A stretch of 36,237 nucleotides of DNA from Acidobacteriaceae bacterium (GTDB lineage Bacteria; Acidobacteriota; Terriglobia; Terriglobales; Acidobacteriaceae), in the NCBI GenBank assembly GCA_027306695.1, contig DAHUZH010000023.1, positions 1 to 36,237 on the forward strand. The letters are read 5' to 3'. Shown piece by piece: positions 8,606 to 17,523 of the stretch (the stretch's first letter is position 1; each line of letters opens with the position of its first letter). The notes below the pieces were generated by a model. It made no database searches. It worked only from the letters and a program-made list of their open reading frames with translations, and was not told the origin of the DNA. The position numbers and the translations under genes are program-made.

Positions 8606-11353
8606 CTAGCTCCGAACGATCTCTGTTTTGACCCTTGAGCTTCCAGCGGGGATGCGGAGTCGCAGAAACTTCGTTCCGTCAGGGTGGAATTCGTTCGTCT
8701 CCTGACCGCAAATGATTTTGTAATTCTGTTTCGGCAGACCCGCGACCGAAAGCTGCACCTCACCATTGCTCGTGGTCTCGGTCTCCAGCGTGAAGAGGAA
8801 CCTCTGCCGATCGGTGGACCATTGGATCGGCTGTTCTTTGGCGAACCGCGCGCCTGTCAATTCAAAATCGATCTGCTGCCCGGCTGTTCGCAGGTGCAGA
8901 CGCCGGCGTACTCCATCGCGGGGGACGATCTTCAGGGACGTCTTCTCGGCGTGCATCTCACCACCGAAGCAGAAGCGCCCAAAGACTGGGTCGTCCGCAA
9001 CGATGGTGGAAGCGCTTCGAAGCCCGCCACAGTAGCCCAGGTCCGTCTCGCAGGAGTAGTACCAAGGGCCGCGGTGATGCGGCTGTCCAAGCCAGGTCAT
9101 GCCGTATGCTGCCGGCTCGAAGCCGCCGCCCGTTCCACCGTCGTTTGCCTCACCCGGAAACCAGTATCCAAAGCCAGTCTCCTGTGTGCCGGTATTCATC
9201 AAAGACCACGAACTGAGGTAGGAAGCGTATCCCAGGCGTATCGTGGCGTCGGGATCGCCGCGATCGTGCAGCGCATGGTTCAGCACGCCCCAGCCACCCA
9301 TCTGCGACATGTAGGAAAGCGTGAAGGCATCGCCCGCCCCTGCACGATAGTCGCTGCCGTAGTAGTAATACGCCTTCTCGATAACGCCACGGCAGAAGAG
9401 ATTGGCCCGAATCTGCGTTGTTGCGAACTTCGCTGCGGCCTCCGTCGTAATGCCCGGTGTCGCCCGATGATTGAGCGCGTACCGCGCAATGGCCTGCGTC
9501 GACTCGAAGCCGGTGGAGTCAAAGGCATACTCCGAACCAAACAGGTTCGGACCGCCGCTGACGAAGAACGCCACCTTCTTCTCCCAATGCATGCGCAACT
9601 GCGCAGCCTCCTCGTGTTTGCCAACGAGGTCCAGCTCTTCAATGAGATGCGGAATCACAACCTCGTTATAGAAGCCCGTCTCGTACGCGGACCAGCCGAC
9701 GACACGCATGGGAATGGTAAACATCCCGAGCGCTGTGCCGTATGCCCGTTCCAGGTAGGTCGCCCGGTCCAGCGTCATTTTCATTCCCGGATTGTCGCGG
9801 GCGATACGATACATGCTGAAGTACATCACTACGATGTGTGGATAATCGTAGGGCCGCCAGATGTGGAGTTGGCCCTTGCTTCCAGGATCGCTGCTGTCGC
9901 GATTGTGCTTCCAGTCGGGGATGCCATAGATGCCGTAGCTGTAGGTCTCTTCTGTGGTGCGCTGTAAGCCGCCCCAGACGAAGTGCTCAATGTAGTAGTC
10001 CAGCGCTTCAACCTCGGCCTGATTGGGAAACTCCGCGTTCTTGCTGGCTAGATAGGCTGGCTTGCTCAGCCCGGGGTCGTCACAGGTCACCTCATAGATG
10101 CGCCAGCCGCGGATGCGGTCGTAGTTATCGGGGCTCAGCATCGTCTGCGAGTCCATGTTCCACTCCGCAAGCAGGCCAGTGTACCACTTGGCTGAATCGC
10201 GGACCTGGTGCTTGGCGATGAACGCAGCGCGTTTGTGGATGAGCGTCTCCAGAGGCTCGGAAGCAAAGAACTCCAGCCGCGTGGCGCGGCCCGCGCCCTG
10301 GTTCACCGTCAGCATGTTCTCGCCGAGCCGCTCAAATTTCACCCGATAGAGCTTGCGACCCTCCCTCTCACCGAGGGGTTCAATCGTCGTCTGCCCAGGA
10401 TGCTCGGCAACGATGCTCTGGATCGGGTCACGCGACCGGATAGCAATGCAGGTGGACAGATCGGTTGGCACTGTCATGCCGGGCGCGATCTCCACATCAA
10501 TCAGTCCAGCATCCACCAACCTCTGCCGCACGCCTCCGTAATCCTGCGCCCAAGCCAGTTGAAAGGCATACTGACGCTTGGCTCCGGCTTTGCCAGCGGG
10601 CGCTAGCGTGACGCTCGTGCGCGGCTGACGCCAACGTCCCCCGGCGGCCTGCACTGTCTCGCCCACGGCCACGGAGTGTATATACGCCCGAAACGCGTGG
10701 CGCACACCGTTTACAGGCGGCAGGTGGTCCCAGTATTCCAGGGAGGTGTTGCGCTCCGGCGTCATCACCAAGTACGGGCCGACACTGTTGGAACGCATCC
10801 AAAATAAAAACGAGCCATGTCCGGAGATGAAGCTATGCTTCAAAACCGAAGCGGTCTGAGGCTCTTTGCCATTGAAGCTGGAGTGCATCGGCAGCGGAAG
10901 GGCCATGTCACCCACCTCGATCGGATCGGATGACGGGTTGGACAGCGCGATCGTCCATCGGAGCAGGCTGCCCTGCGGCGCCAGGCGAACGATTGCGACG
11001 AGTGCCTCGCCGCGATCATCCCGTACATGATACGTACCTGTAGAGTCTTGAGACGCCGTGGCCTCCGCCGAGTGGAACTTTTGCCATGGGCCATTTGGAC
11101 GTCGCCACGCGATTTCGATGTGGCCAAGTTTCTGCCCCGTCGCCACATAGTTTGTCGGAAAGGCGTCTCCAGCGAATCGAAGACTCGTTAGAACACCTCC
11201 ATCGAACTCGAGAAGAAACGGCGAGGCTGCATGGGCAGTCTTTGCCGAAGCTGCTGTCTCGGCGCTGTCTGCCGCAAGAGCGAGTGACGAAAAGGAAGCG
11301 TTGGCTGCAAGAGTGGCAGCTCCCAGCAAGAACTCACGACGGTTCGCGGCCAT
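8606..11353 (-). CDS. Tat-exported DUF5695-like protein, possible glycoside-active enzyme
   Basis: A very large periplasmic or extracellular protein (915 residues). The N-terminus MAANRREFLLGAATLAANAS carries twin arginines followed by a hydrophobic stretch and LALA cleavage-like site, a Tat signal. Next comes a beta-rich region (about 45-370), then a helical region rich in Trp, Tyr and acidic residues (KWYTGLLAEWNMDSQ, GIYGIPDWKHNRDSSDPGS, GFGYWFPGEANDGGTGGGF), ending in a beta-rich tail. This layout and the aromatic-rich helices resemble DUF5695 proteins and alpha-toroid glycosidases; catalytic residues cannot be assigned by eye. In-frame starts at 11383 (TTG) and 11365 (ATG) exist, but ATG 11353 has GAGG 6 nt upstream and gives the best Tat signal. 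The gene stands alone, with a palindromic site and a TATAAT box at its 5' end. Confidence 0.75.
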   Translation of the reverse strand: MAANRREFLLGAATLAANASFSSLALAADSAETAASAKTAHAASPFLLEFDGGVLTSLRFAGDAFPTNYVATGQKLGHIEIAWRRPNGPWQKFHSAEATASQDSTGTYHVRDDRGEALVAIVRLAPQGSLLRWTIALSNPSSDPIEVGDMALPLPMHSSFNGKEPQTASVLKHSFISGHGSFLFWMRSNSVGPYLVMTPERNTSLEYWDHLPPVNGVRHAFRAYIHSVAVGETVQAAGGRWRQPRTSVTLAPAGKAGAKRQYAFQLAWAQDYGGVRQRLVDAGLIDVEIAPGMTVPTDLSTCIAIRSRDPIQSIVAEHPGQTTIEPLGEREGRKLYRVKFERLGENMLTVNQGAGRATRLEFFASEPLETLIHKRAAFIAKHQVRDSAKWYTGLLAEWNMDSQTMLSPDNYDRIRGWRIYEVTCDDPGLSKPAYLASKNAEFPNQAEVEALDYYIEHFVWGGLQRTTEETYSYGIYGIPDWKHNRDSSDPGSKGQLHIWRPYDYPHIVVMYFSMYRIARDNPGMKMTLDRATYLERAYGTALGMFTIPMRVVGWSAYETGFYNEVVIPHLIEELDLVGKHEEAAQLRMHWEKKVAFFVSGGPNLFGSEYAFDSTGFESTQAIARYALNHRATPGITTEAAAKFATTQIRANLFCRGVIEKAYYYYGSDYRAGAGDAFTLSYMSQMGGWGVLNHALHDRGDPDATIRLGYASYLSSWSLMNTGTQETGFGYWFPGEANDGGTGGGFEPAAYGMTWLGQPHHRGPWYYSCETDLGYCGGLRSASTIVADDPVFGRFCFGGEMHAEKTSLKIVPRDGVRRRLHLRTAGQQIDFELTGARFAKEQPIQWSTDRQRFLFTLETETTSNGEVQLSVAGLPKQNYKIICGQETNEFHPDGTKFLRLRIPAGSSRVKTEIVRS

Positions 11354-11363
11354 CAGCAACCTC

Positions 11364-11385
11364 ATTATAAATTTCGTATACAAAA
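11364..11385 (-). promoter_or_regulatory. Candidate operator and -10 box of the DUF5695 gene
   Basis: On the minus strand TTTTGTATACGAAA (11372-11385) is a 14-bp palindrome with one mismatched pair around GTATAC, a centre common in GntR-type operators. Six nt beyond its end comes a perfect TATAAT at 11364-11369. A convincing -35 box is not seen. If TATAAT is the -10 box, transcription starts almost at the chosen ATG (11353), giving a nearly leaderless message. The regulator is unknown. Confidence 0.4.
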
Positions 11386-11585
11386 ACGTATTCGATTAAG
11401 GGAGGCCTGTCAATGCGACAGCGCGTAGAAGTGTTGCTCCCACATGCCAACCGCTAACGATGAATGGCAACAAATACGCATGCCGCCAGGAATGGTTTCC
11501 CGCAATGTCCTTCGCCTTCGGGGCATGGCCAGCAAGTTCCAGCTTCAGGCAAGTTGGCTCACGCTGTCCTGTCCGTCGAAACCGA

Positions 11586-12644
11586 CTAAGCTAAACCACT
11601 TCCTTTGTGCTCCATCGCCAGCAGCTTTTGTTTGTGTTCCACTCCCCAGCGGTAGCCGGTCAACTGGCCATTTTTGCCAATTACGCGATGGCAGGGAATG
11701 ACCATGGCGACCGGATTCTGGCTGCATGCCCGCGCTACGGCACGCACGGCCTTCGGCTGGCCGATCGCCTGCGCAACCTCTCCGTAGGTCCGGGTCTCGC
11801 CGCGTGGAATCTGCTGCAACGCCTGCCAGACGCGGTGCTGAAAAGCCGTGGCGCGAATGTCGAGCGGCAGATCCAGCGCAACCGGGTGTTCCGTCATCTG
11901 GGTGAGCACCTGTTGCACCAGAGAGCCGAGACCCTGCTCATCCCGACGAATGTGCGACAGCGGAAAGCGCGCGGCAAGATCGTCCTCCAATTCACTTTCG
12001 AGCGAGCCGAAAGAAGTGGCGCACAGCCCAGCATCGGTGATGGCGACGAGCATTTTGTCCAGCGGCGAATTGCCGATGCTGTAGCGAATTTCGATGCCCT
12101 TGCCGCCCTGGCGCAACTTGGTCGGCGTCATGCCCAACTGCTTGCCAGAATTTTCGTAAAGACGGCTGTTCGATCCGAATCCTGAATCGTAGATGGCCGC
12201 CGTGACGCTTTCACCTTGGGAAAGCTGTTTGCGGAAATGCTCCATGCGACGCGCCCGCTGGTACTGTTGGGGCGTAATACCCAGGCAGCGGCGAAAGATT
12301 TTTTGCGCGTGGAACGGGCTCAGGCTGATGGCCTTTCCCAGTTCCTGAAGTGTGACAGGCTGGCCTTCATGCCGGTCGAGGTAGTCGCAGGCAGCGGTCA
12401 AGACACGAAGCTGCGGGTGTTCCCGCGCGGGAGTGCAGCGTTTGCAGGCGCGATATCCGGCGCGCTCCGCCAACTCACTGGTTGGGTAAAACTCCACGGA
12501 AGTGCGCAAGGGCCTGCGACTTGGGCACGAAGGACGGCAATAGATGCCGGTGGTGCGCACCGCGTAGACAAACAATGCGTCCGCCGAGGATTGACGCTCG
12601 ACGACCATTCCCCATACACGGTCCCAAATCTGTTCTCCAGTCAC
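11586..12644 (-). CDS. ada: Ada bifunctional alkylation-repair methyltransferase and transcriptional activator
   Basis: Ada removes methyl groups from DNA phosphotriesters and O6-methylguanine and, once methylated, activates repair genes. With the chosen start it has 352 residues, close to E. coli Ada (354). Zinc/phosphotriester site cysteines are at 36, 40, 67 and 70 (IYCRPSC, ACKRC), then an AraC-type HTH (about 80-185, with LGKAISLSPFHAQKIFRR), and the C-terminal methyltransferase domain with the acceptor motif PCHRVIG (Cys near 318). A longer frame runs up to a GTG at 12764, but GTG 12644 is preceded by a perfect AAGGAG 6 nt away and aligns with the usual N-terminus. The gene is not followed closely by alkA or alkB; its promoter would lie in the 203-nt gap after metK. 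Confidence 0.95.
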   Translation of the reverse strand: MTGEQIWDRVWGMVVERQSSADALFVYAVRTTGIYCRPSCPSRRPLRTSVEFYPTSELAERAGYRACKRCTPAREHPQLRVLTAACDYLDRHEGQPVTLQELGKAISLSPFHAQKIFRRCLGITPQQYQRARRMEHFRKQLSQGESVTAAIYDSGFGSNSRLYENSGKQLGMTPTKLRQGGKGIEIRYSIGNSPLDKMLVAITDAGLCATSFGSLESELEDDLAARFPLSHIRRDEQGLGSLVQQVLTQMTEHPVALDLPLDIRATAFQHRVWQALQQIPRGETRTYGEVAQAIGQPKAVRAVARACSQNPVAMVIPCHRVIGKNGQLTGYRWGVEHKQKLLAMEHKGSGLA

Positions 12645-12769
12645 CTGCTTCTCCTTGCCTGGAGACGATCTTCGCGCATGCGGGCGGTTGGCACACTCCG
12701 CTTCTTGCGGTTGAATTTTTGTTCGCTTCGCGTCATAATTTTTTGACTGTCCATAATCGGACACTTTCC

Positions 12770-12805
12770 AAAAACGAAGGGCAGGCTCATCGAGCTTGCC
12801 CTTCG
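12770..12805 (-). terminator. Intrinsic terminator of metK
   Basis: On the minus strand a 9-bp stem CGAAGGGCA/TGCCCTTCG continues, after one mismatch, into GCTC/GAGC with an ATG-like 3-nt loop, and is followed by five T. It lies about 45 nt beyond the metK stop, a well-formed rho-independent terminator. Confidence 0.88.
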
Positions 12806-12810
12806 TCGGT

Positions 12811-12847
12811 GTTTCGCGTAATAAAACGACGTTTCGCGTAGCAAAAC
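12811..12847. repeat. Short tandem pair GTTTCGCGTA-RY-AAAAC
   Basis: Two near-identical 17-nt units, GTTTCGCGTAATAAAAC and GTTTCGCGTAGCAAAAC, lie 3 nt apart between the metK stop and its terminator. They differ at two positions. No function is apparent; a local duplication is the simplest explanation. Confidence 0.6.
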
Positions 12848-14029
<1,182 letters not shown>

Positions 14030-14152
14030 AAAATCCTCCTGCTGCGGTCCGTGGTCCACATTCGGACGCGGAGCGACAGACATACTACATTGAGGCTAAC
14101 AAATTTCTAAAATCAAGGGACAACGGAAGCCCAGCCAATGGGGAAGATAAGG

Positions 14153-14719
14153 CTATGGTATGCGGATTAGCGCAGTGAACGGGGCGGCCTGACGTGTATG
14201 CCATTGCGGAGGAACGACGGCACTGGAAATGGCAGCCGAGCGCGCAGGCAAAGTGTTTTGCACGGACGCGGCACGTTCATGAACATAGCCCCACACAATC
14301 CAACCAAATCCGGCCAGCAATAAGAGCAGGGCGACCACGCCGGCCCAGCGCAGCTTCGTGTCCGTGATCCCACCACCCCGGGTAGTGGAGACGTTCAGCG
14401 CAAACTTGACCCAGTCCCGGTCCTGCGTGGGATCCGGTTCGGCTTTCTGTCCACTGGCGTCCAGGAAACGCTCGACCCATTCGCTTTCGTCCAGTCCAAG
14501 GCAGCGAACGTAGCTGCGCACAATGCCTTTACTGAGGATCCCGCCGGGTAGCTGGTCGAAGGCCTCCGACTCCAGGGCCTGCAGGCTGCGGACGGTTACT
14601 TTGGTGGTCTGGGCAATGTCTTCGAGCGAGACAGCACGACGCTGGCGCTCGCTACGGAGCGCTTCTCCGAAGTGGTCCATATGTGTCGTGCTAGCAGTCA
14701 ATGGGGGAGACCCTGTCAC
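14153..14719 (-). CDS. RodZ-like HTH membrane protein
   Basis: A 188-residue protein with an N-terminal HTH_25/Xre-like domain (about 17-77: FGEALRSERQRRAVSLEDIAQ, then TKVTVRSLQALE and LPGGILSKGIVRSYVRCLGL), a linker, one transmembrane helix (about 124-146) and a short periplasmic tail. This is the plan of RodZ, which anchors MreB, but the periplasmic part is much shorter than in E. coli RodZ, so it may be a divergent or truncated-type homologue. The start is uncertain: GTG 14719 or ATG 14680 (residue 14), both without a clear ribosome site. metK begins about 120 nt downstream and could be cotranscribed. Confidence 0.75.
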   Translation of the reverse strand: MTGSPPLTASTTHMDHFGEALRSERQRRAVSLEDIAQTTKVTVRSLQALESEAFDQLPGGILSKGIVRSYVRCLGLDESEWVERFLDASGQKAEPDPTQDRDWVKFALNVSTTRGGGITDTKLRWAGVVALLLLLAGFGWIVWGYVHERAASVQNTLPARSAAISSAVVPPQWHTRQAAPFTALIRIP

Positions 14720-14917
14720 TCTTAGCGCTGATTTGTAAACACTTGCAGCTTATGCCTGCCCTATTTATGAGTCAAATGGAAATCAAGTTCTATTTCCACT
14801 CGAAAGTCATGGAGGAACCTGTATGGTAATGCCTGGCATCCCCTAGAAAAGCCGGTTAAAACACCCGATATACTAAATTTTAGATAACGGAAGTTGAAAT
14901 GTGCAAATATCCCACCT

Positions 14918-16018
14918 ATGAATAAACTTGTCTTCGGGAACCTGGTTTACCGGCCAATTCGATCTTTGCTTACCCTGACCGCAGTCGCCATTGAAGTTGT
15001 GATGATCCTTTCCGTGACGGCCATTATGCTGGGCATGCTGAACGACTCCAAAGCGCGCACCAGCGGCATTGGCGCGGATTTGATCGTCCGGCCCGCCAAT
15101 ACCAGCTTCCTTGTGGGCGTCAGTGGCGCTCCGGTCTCTGCGAAAGTCGCCAATGTGTTGGGCCGTCTGCCCCATGTTGCCGTCGCCGCACCGGTTGCCG
15201 TGCAATTCGTGACGGGAAAATCGCTGGAAAACATCTTTGGCATCGATTACGGAACCTTTAATGCGCTGAAACCTTTTGTTTTTCTGGTGGGGACCCCGTT
15301 TCAGCACCCCTTCGACGCGATTGTGGACGACATCTTCGCCAAGACCGGCAAAAACAAGGTTGGCGATGCAATCTCCATCATGAACCATCAGTTCCGCATC
15401 TGCGGCATCGTGGAACATGGCAAAGGGGGCCGAAAATTTGTCCCGCTGACAACGCTGGACCAGTTGACCGGCTCTCCCGGCAACGCATCGCTTTTTTATC
15501 TGAAGCTCGATACTCAAGACAACGAAGCCCTGGTAGAGCAGGAGATCAAGAATACGCCGGGCATGGACGCTTATCAGGTGCAGACCATGCAGGACCTGCT
15601 TTCTCAGATGTCGCCCAGTCGCTATCCCGGACTGGAGCCTGCGCTGGATACGGTCATCGGCATTGCACTGATCATCGGATTTCTCGTCATTTTCCAGTCC
15701 ATGTACACGGCTGTGATGGAACGGACGCGCGAGATCGGCATTCTGAAAGCGCTGGGCGCATCCAGTGGCTATATCGTGTCGATGGTGATGCGGGAAACGG
15801 GCATGCTGGCCCTGGGAGGAATACTCCTGGGAGTTGTGCTCAGCTTTACTGTACGCGAGGGCGTAATCGCCAAATTTCCCACCATTGCATTTTCGATCAC
15901 CGCGCATTGGGTCATCCTGGCGACAGTATTGTCTCTGGTGAGTGCATTGATCGGCGCCGTTTATCCCGCGTATAAGGCGGCGCGGAAAGACCCCATCGAT
16001 GCGCTAGCGTACGAATAG
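14918..16018 (+). CDS. FtsX/MacB-type ABC transporter permease
   Basis: A 366-residue inner-membrane permease. After an N-terminal transmembrane helix (about 14-38, preceded by VYRPIRSLLT) there is a periplasmic MacB_PCD-like domain (about 40-235, including GIGADLIVRPANTS), then three helices of an FtsX domain (about 245-355) with the cytoplasmic coupling segment ERTREIGILKALGAS between helices 2 and 3, and the C-terminal AARKDPIDALAYE. Such permeases pair with an LolD/MacB-type ATPase for lipoprotein or substrate movement across the envelope, but no ATPase gene is adjacent here. An upstream in-frame TTG at 14894 is possible; ATG 14918 gives the N-terminus usual in this family, though no clear ribosome site is seen. 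Confidence 0.88.
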   Translation: MNKLVFGNLVYRPIRSLLTLTAVAIEVVMILSVTAIMLGMLNDSKARTSGIGADLIVRPANTSFLVGVSGAPVSAKVANVLGRLPHVAVAAPVAVQFVTGKSLENIFGIDYGTFNALKPFVFLVGTPFQHPFDAIVDDIFAKTGKNKVGDAISIMNHQFRICGIVEHGKGGRKFVPLTTLDQLTGSPGNASLFYLKLDTQDNEALVEQEIKNTPGMDAYQVQTMQDLLSQMSPSRYPGLEPALDTVIGIALIIGFLVIFQSMYTAVMERTREIGILKALGASSGYIVSMVMRETGMLALGGILLGVVLSFTVREGVIAKFPTIAFSITAHWVILATVLSLVSALIGAVYPAYKAARKDPIDALAYE

Positions 16019-16060
16019 ATTTTGTCGATAGCGGTCCTATGATTGCTATACCCAAAATGT

Positions 16061-16171
16061 TGCCATCCCGAGCGTTGCAGTGGCAGTGGAACTGCATCCG
16101 CGTAGCGAAGTGAAGGACCTTGTGTTTCCTGTGCAAACCGCGAGATCCTTCGCCTGCGGCTCAGGATGACA
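16061..16171. repeat. GTCATCCTGAGC-type palindromic repeat overlapping a gene end
   Basis: Read on the minus strand the element begins TTGTCATCCTGAGC, has GCGAAGGATCT and later AAGGTCCTTCACTTCGC, and ends with a diverged inverted copy, CGGGATGGCA. It is a variant of the GTCATTCTGA family. Its first bases supply the last codons and stop of the acyltransferase 3 gene. A partial copy of its inner arm recurs at 26219-26270. Confidence 0.7.
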
Positions 16172-17345
16172 AGCCGACCTTTGCGGCGGCCTCTTCCATC
16201 TCCGGCGCTTCCGGCTCCACAGCCATGCCATAAAGGAATGTCTTCTGCTTCCATCGCGCGATAGGCCCCTCAAAATAGCGCCATGAAAGCGACGACACTA
16301 CCAGCGCGACGGCCAGTGCAGCAACCAGCGCGACGCTGTGCGGCAGATAATTTCGCAGCGCCAGATAAATAGGGTAATGCACCACGTACAGGCAATAGCT
16401 GATTCGGCCCATCCAGCGAAGCAGAGGATGGCGCAACAGCCGCGGCGTCAGTCCACGAGTGCCGCTGGCTGCCAGCGTCACCAGCAACAACAGCGACCAC
16501 GCCAGCCAGAGCACGGTGTAGTCGGTGGCATTGAAAATGCGCAGGTCATGCACGCCGCGCTTGGCGATGCCAGTGGCGAAATCGATCCAGATGGCCAACG
16601 CGATCAGCCCGGCCACGCATCCATACAGCAAGCTCGCGTAACGTTGTACGGTTGGCCGCCAAACATTTCCATGGTCGTGCCACAGGAGGCTGAGCAGGCA
16701 GCCTGAGGCGAGCGAATCCATTTGCGCCAGGAAAAGTTCCTGTCCGCCTTGTGGATCGGGATAGAAGTATCGGAGCCATGGAGTTGCGCACAACGCCAGC
16801 AGCAAAGCCGCAATCAGAATGCTTCGCCGGCCGCGTGTCCAGGAAACGAAGGGCGCCCAGAGAACATAGAACCATTCTTCAACAGACAGCGACCACAGCA
16901 CGGCCAGGCCCATGACCACCCACGCTGGGTGAGGCACGATCTGAAGATGCGTGACCAGTGGCGGAATGAAGGCCTGGAGAAAAGTTACGTAGAGGAAAAC
17001 GGTCTTAGTGGGCTGGGGTGTTCCCACGCTGGCCGAGGCGATAAAGTACACCAGCAAAGCGAGAAAATAAAGCGGGAACAGGCGCAGAGAGCGCCGGGCA
17101 TAAAAGATTTTCAATGCGCCGGGCTGGCCGGTCAGCCGCAGTAAGATCGACGTGATCAAAAATCCTGAAAGGACGAAGAACAGGTTGACGCCCATCCATC
17201 CCCACTGCGGCCCGAGAAACAGAAGGCTGGGATGATGGACATAATGGCGCATCAGCACCAGCAGGACGGCGGCTCCGCGTAACCCGTCGAGTTCAGGAAT
17301 TCTCTGCATCGTAGCTTTCACTGGGGAGGGAATGCCCTGTTCCAT
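16161..17345 (-). CDS. Acyltransferase 3 family membrane protein (OafA-like)
   Basis: A 394-residue multi-spanning membrane protein that by family transfers acetyl or other acyl groups to surface or cytoplasmic glycans. The diagnostic N-terminus is present: PELDGLRGAAVLLVLMRHY with Arg33-His34, followed by WMGVNLFFVLSGFLIT (49-64). About ten hydrophobic segments follow, including WSLSVEEWFYVLW and MGRISYCLYVVHYPIY, both typical of the family. No SGNH domain is attached. The final LSS-stop is encoded by a palindromic repeat, so the original C-terminus may have been replaced. ATG 17345 or 17309 are possible starts. It is divergent from the FAD oxidoreductase and GT39-like genes, suggesting a joint role in envelope polysaccharide decoration; the acceptor is unknown. 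Confidence 0.9.
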   Translation of the reverse strand: MEQGIPSPVKATMQRIPELDGLRGAAVLLVLMRHYVHHPSLLFLGPQWGWMGVNLFFVLSGFLITSILLRLTGQPGALKIFYARRSLRLFPLYFLALLVYFIASASVGTPQPTKTVFLYVTFLQAFIPPLVTHLQIVPHPAWVVMGLAVLWSLSVEEWFYVLWAPFVSWTRGRRSILIAALLLALCATPWLRYFYPDPQGGQELFLAQMDSLASGCLLSLLWHDHGNVWRPTVQRYASLLYGCVAGLIALAIWIDFATGIAKRGVHDLRIFNATDYTVLWLAWSLLLLVTLAASGTRGLTPRLLRHPLLRWMGRISYCLYVVHYPIYLALRNYLPHSVALVAALAVALVVSSLSWRYFEGPIARWKQKTFLYGMAVEPEAPEMEEAAAKVGLSS

Positions 17346-17523
17346 TCGGCGGCCTGGATACTTTAAGCCAATCGGCAGAATAGCACCCGTCGGACCGGTG
17401 TAGCGGATGGTTTTGCATATTGCCGGAACCCCTTGCAGCAGATAGCATCCGAGAAAACATTGTTGCTTCCGAGATACATACGAGACAATAAGTCAGGCTT
17501 CCACTGAACCACTACCTATATCC

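Noticed and set aside
8684-9967. 427-codon plus-strand frame inside the DUF5695 gene
   Set aside because: The minus-strand protein has a Tat signal and coherent composition over its whole length, so this is a shadow frame in GC-rich DNA.
14030-14152. SAM riboswitch upstream of metK
   Set aside because: The gap is short and lacks the stem order and conserved bases of SAM-I or SAM-II. A covariance search would settle it.
14873-15907. 344-codon minus-strand frame opposite the permease gene
   Set aside because: The permease on the plus strand has clear transmembrane and family motifs. The antisense product is His/Arg/Gln-rich noise.
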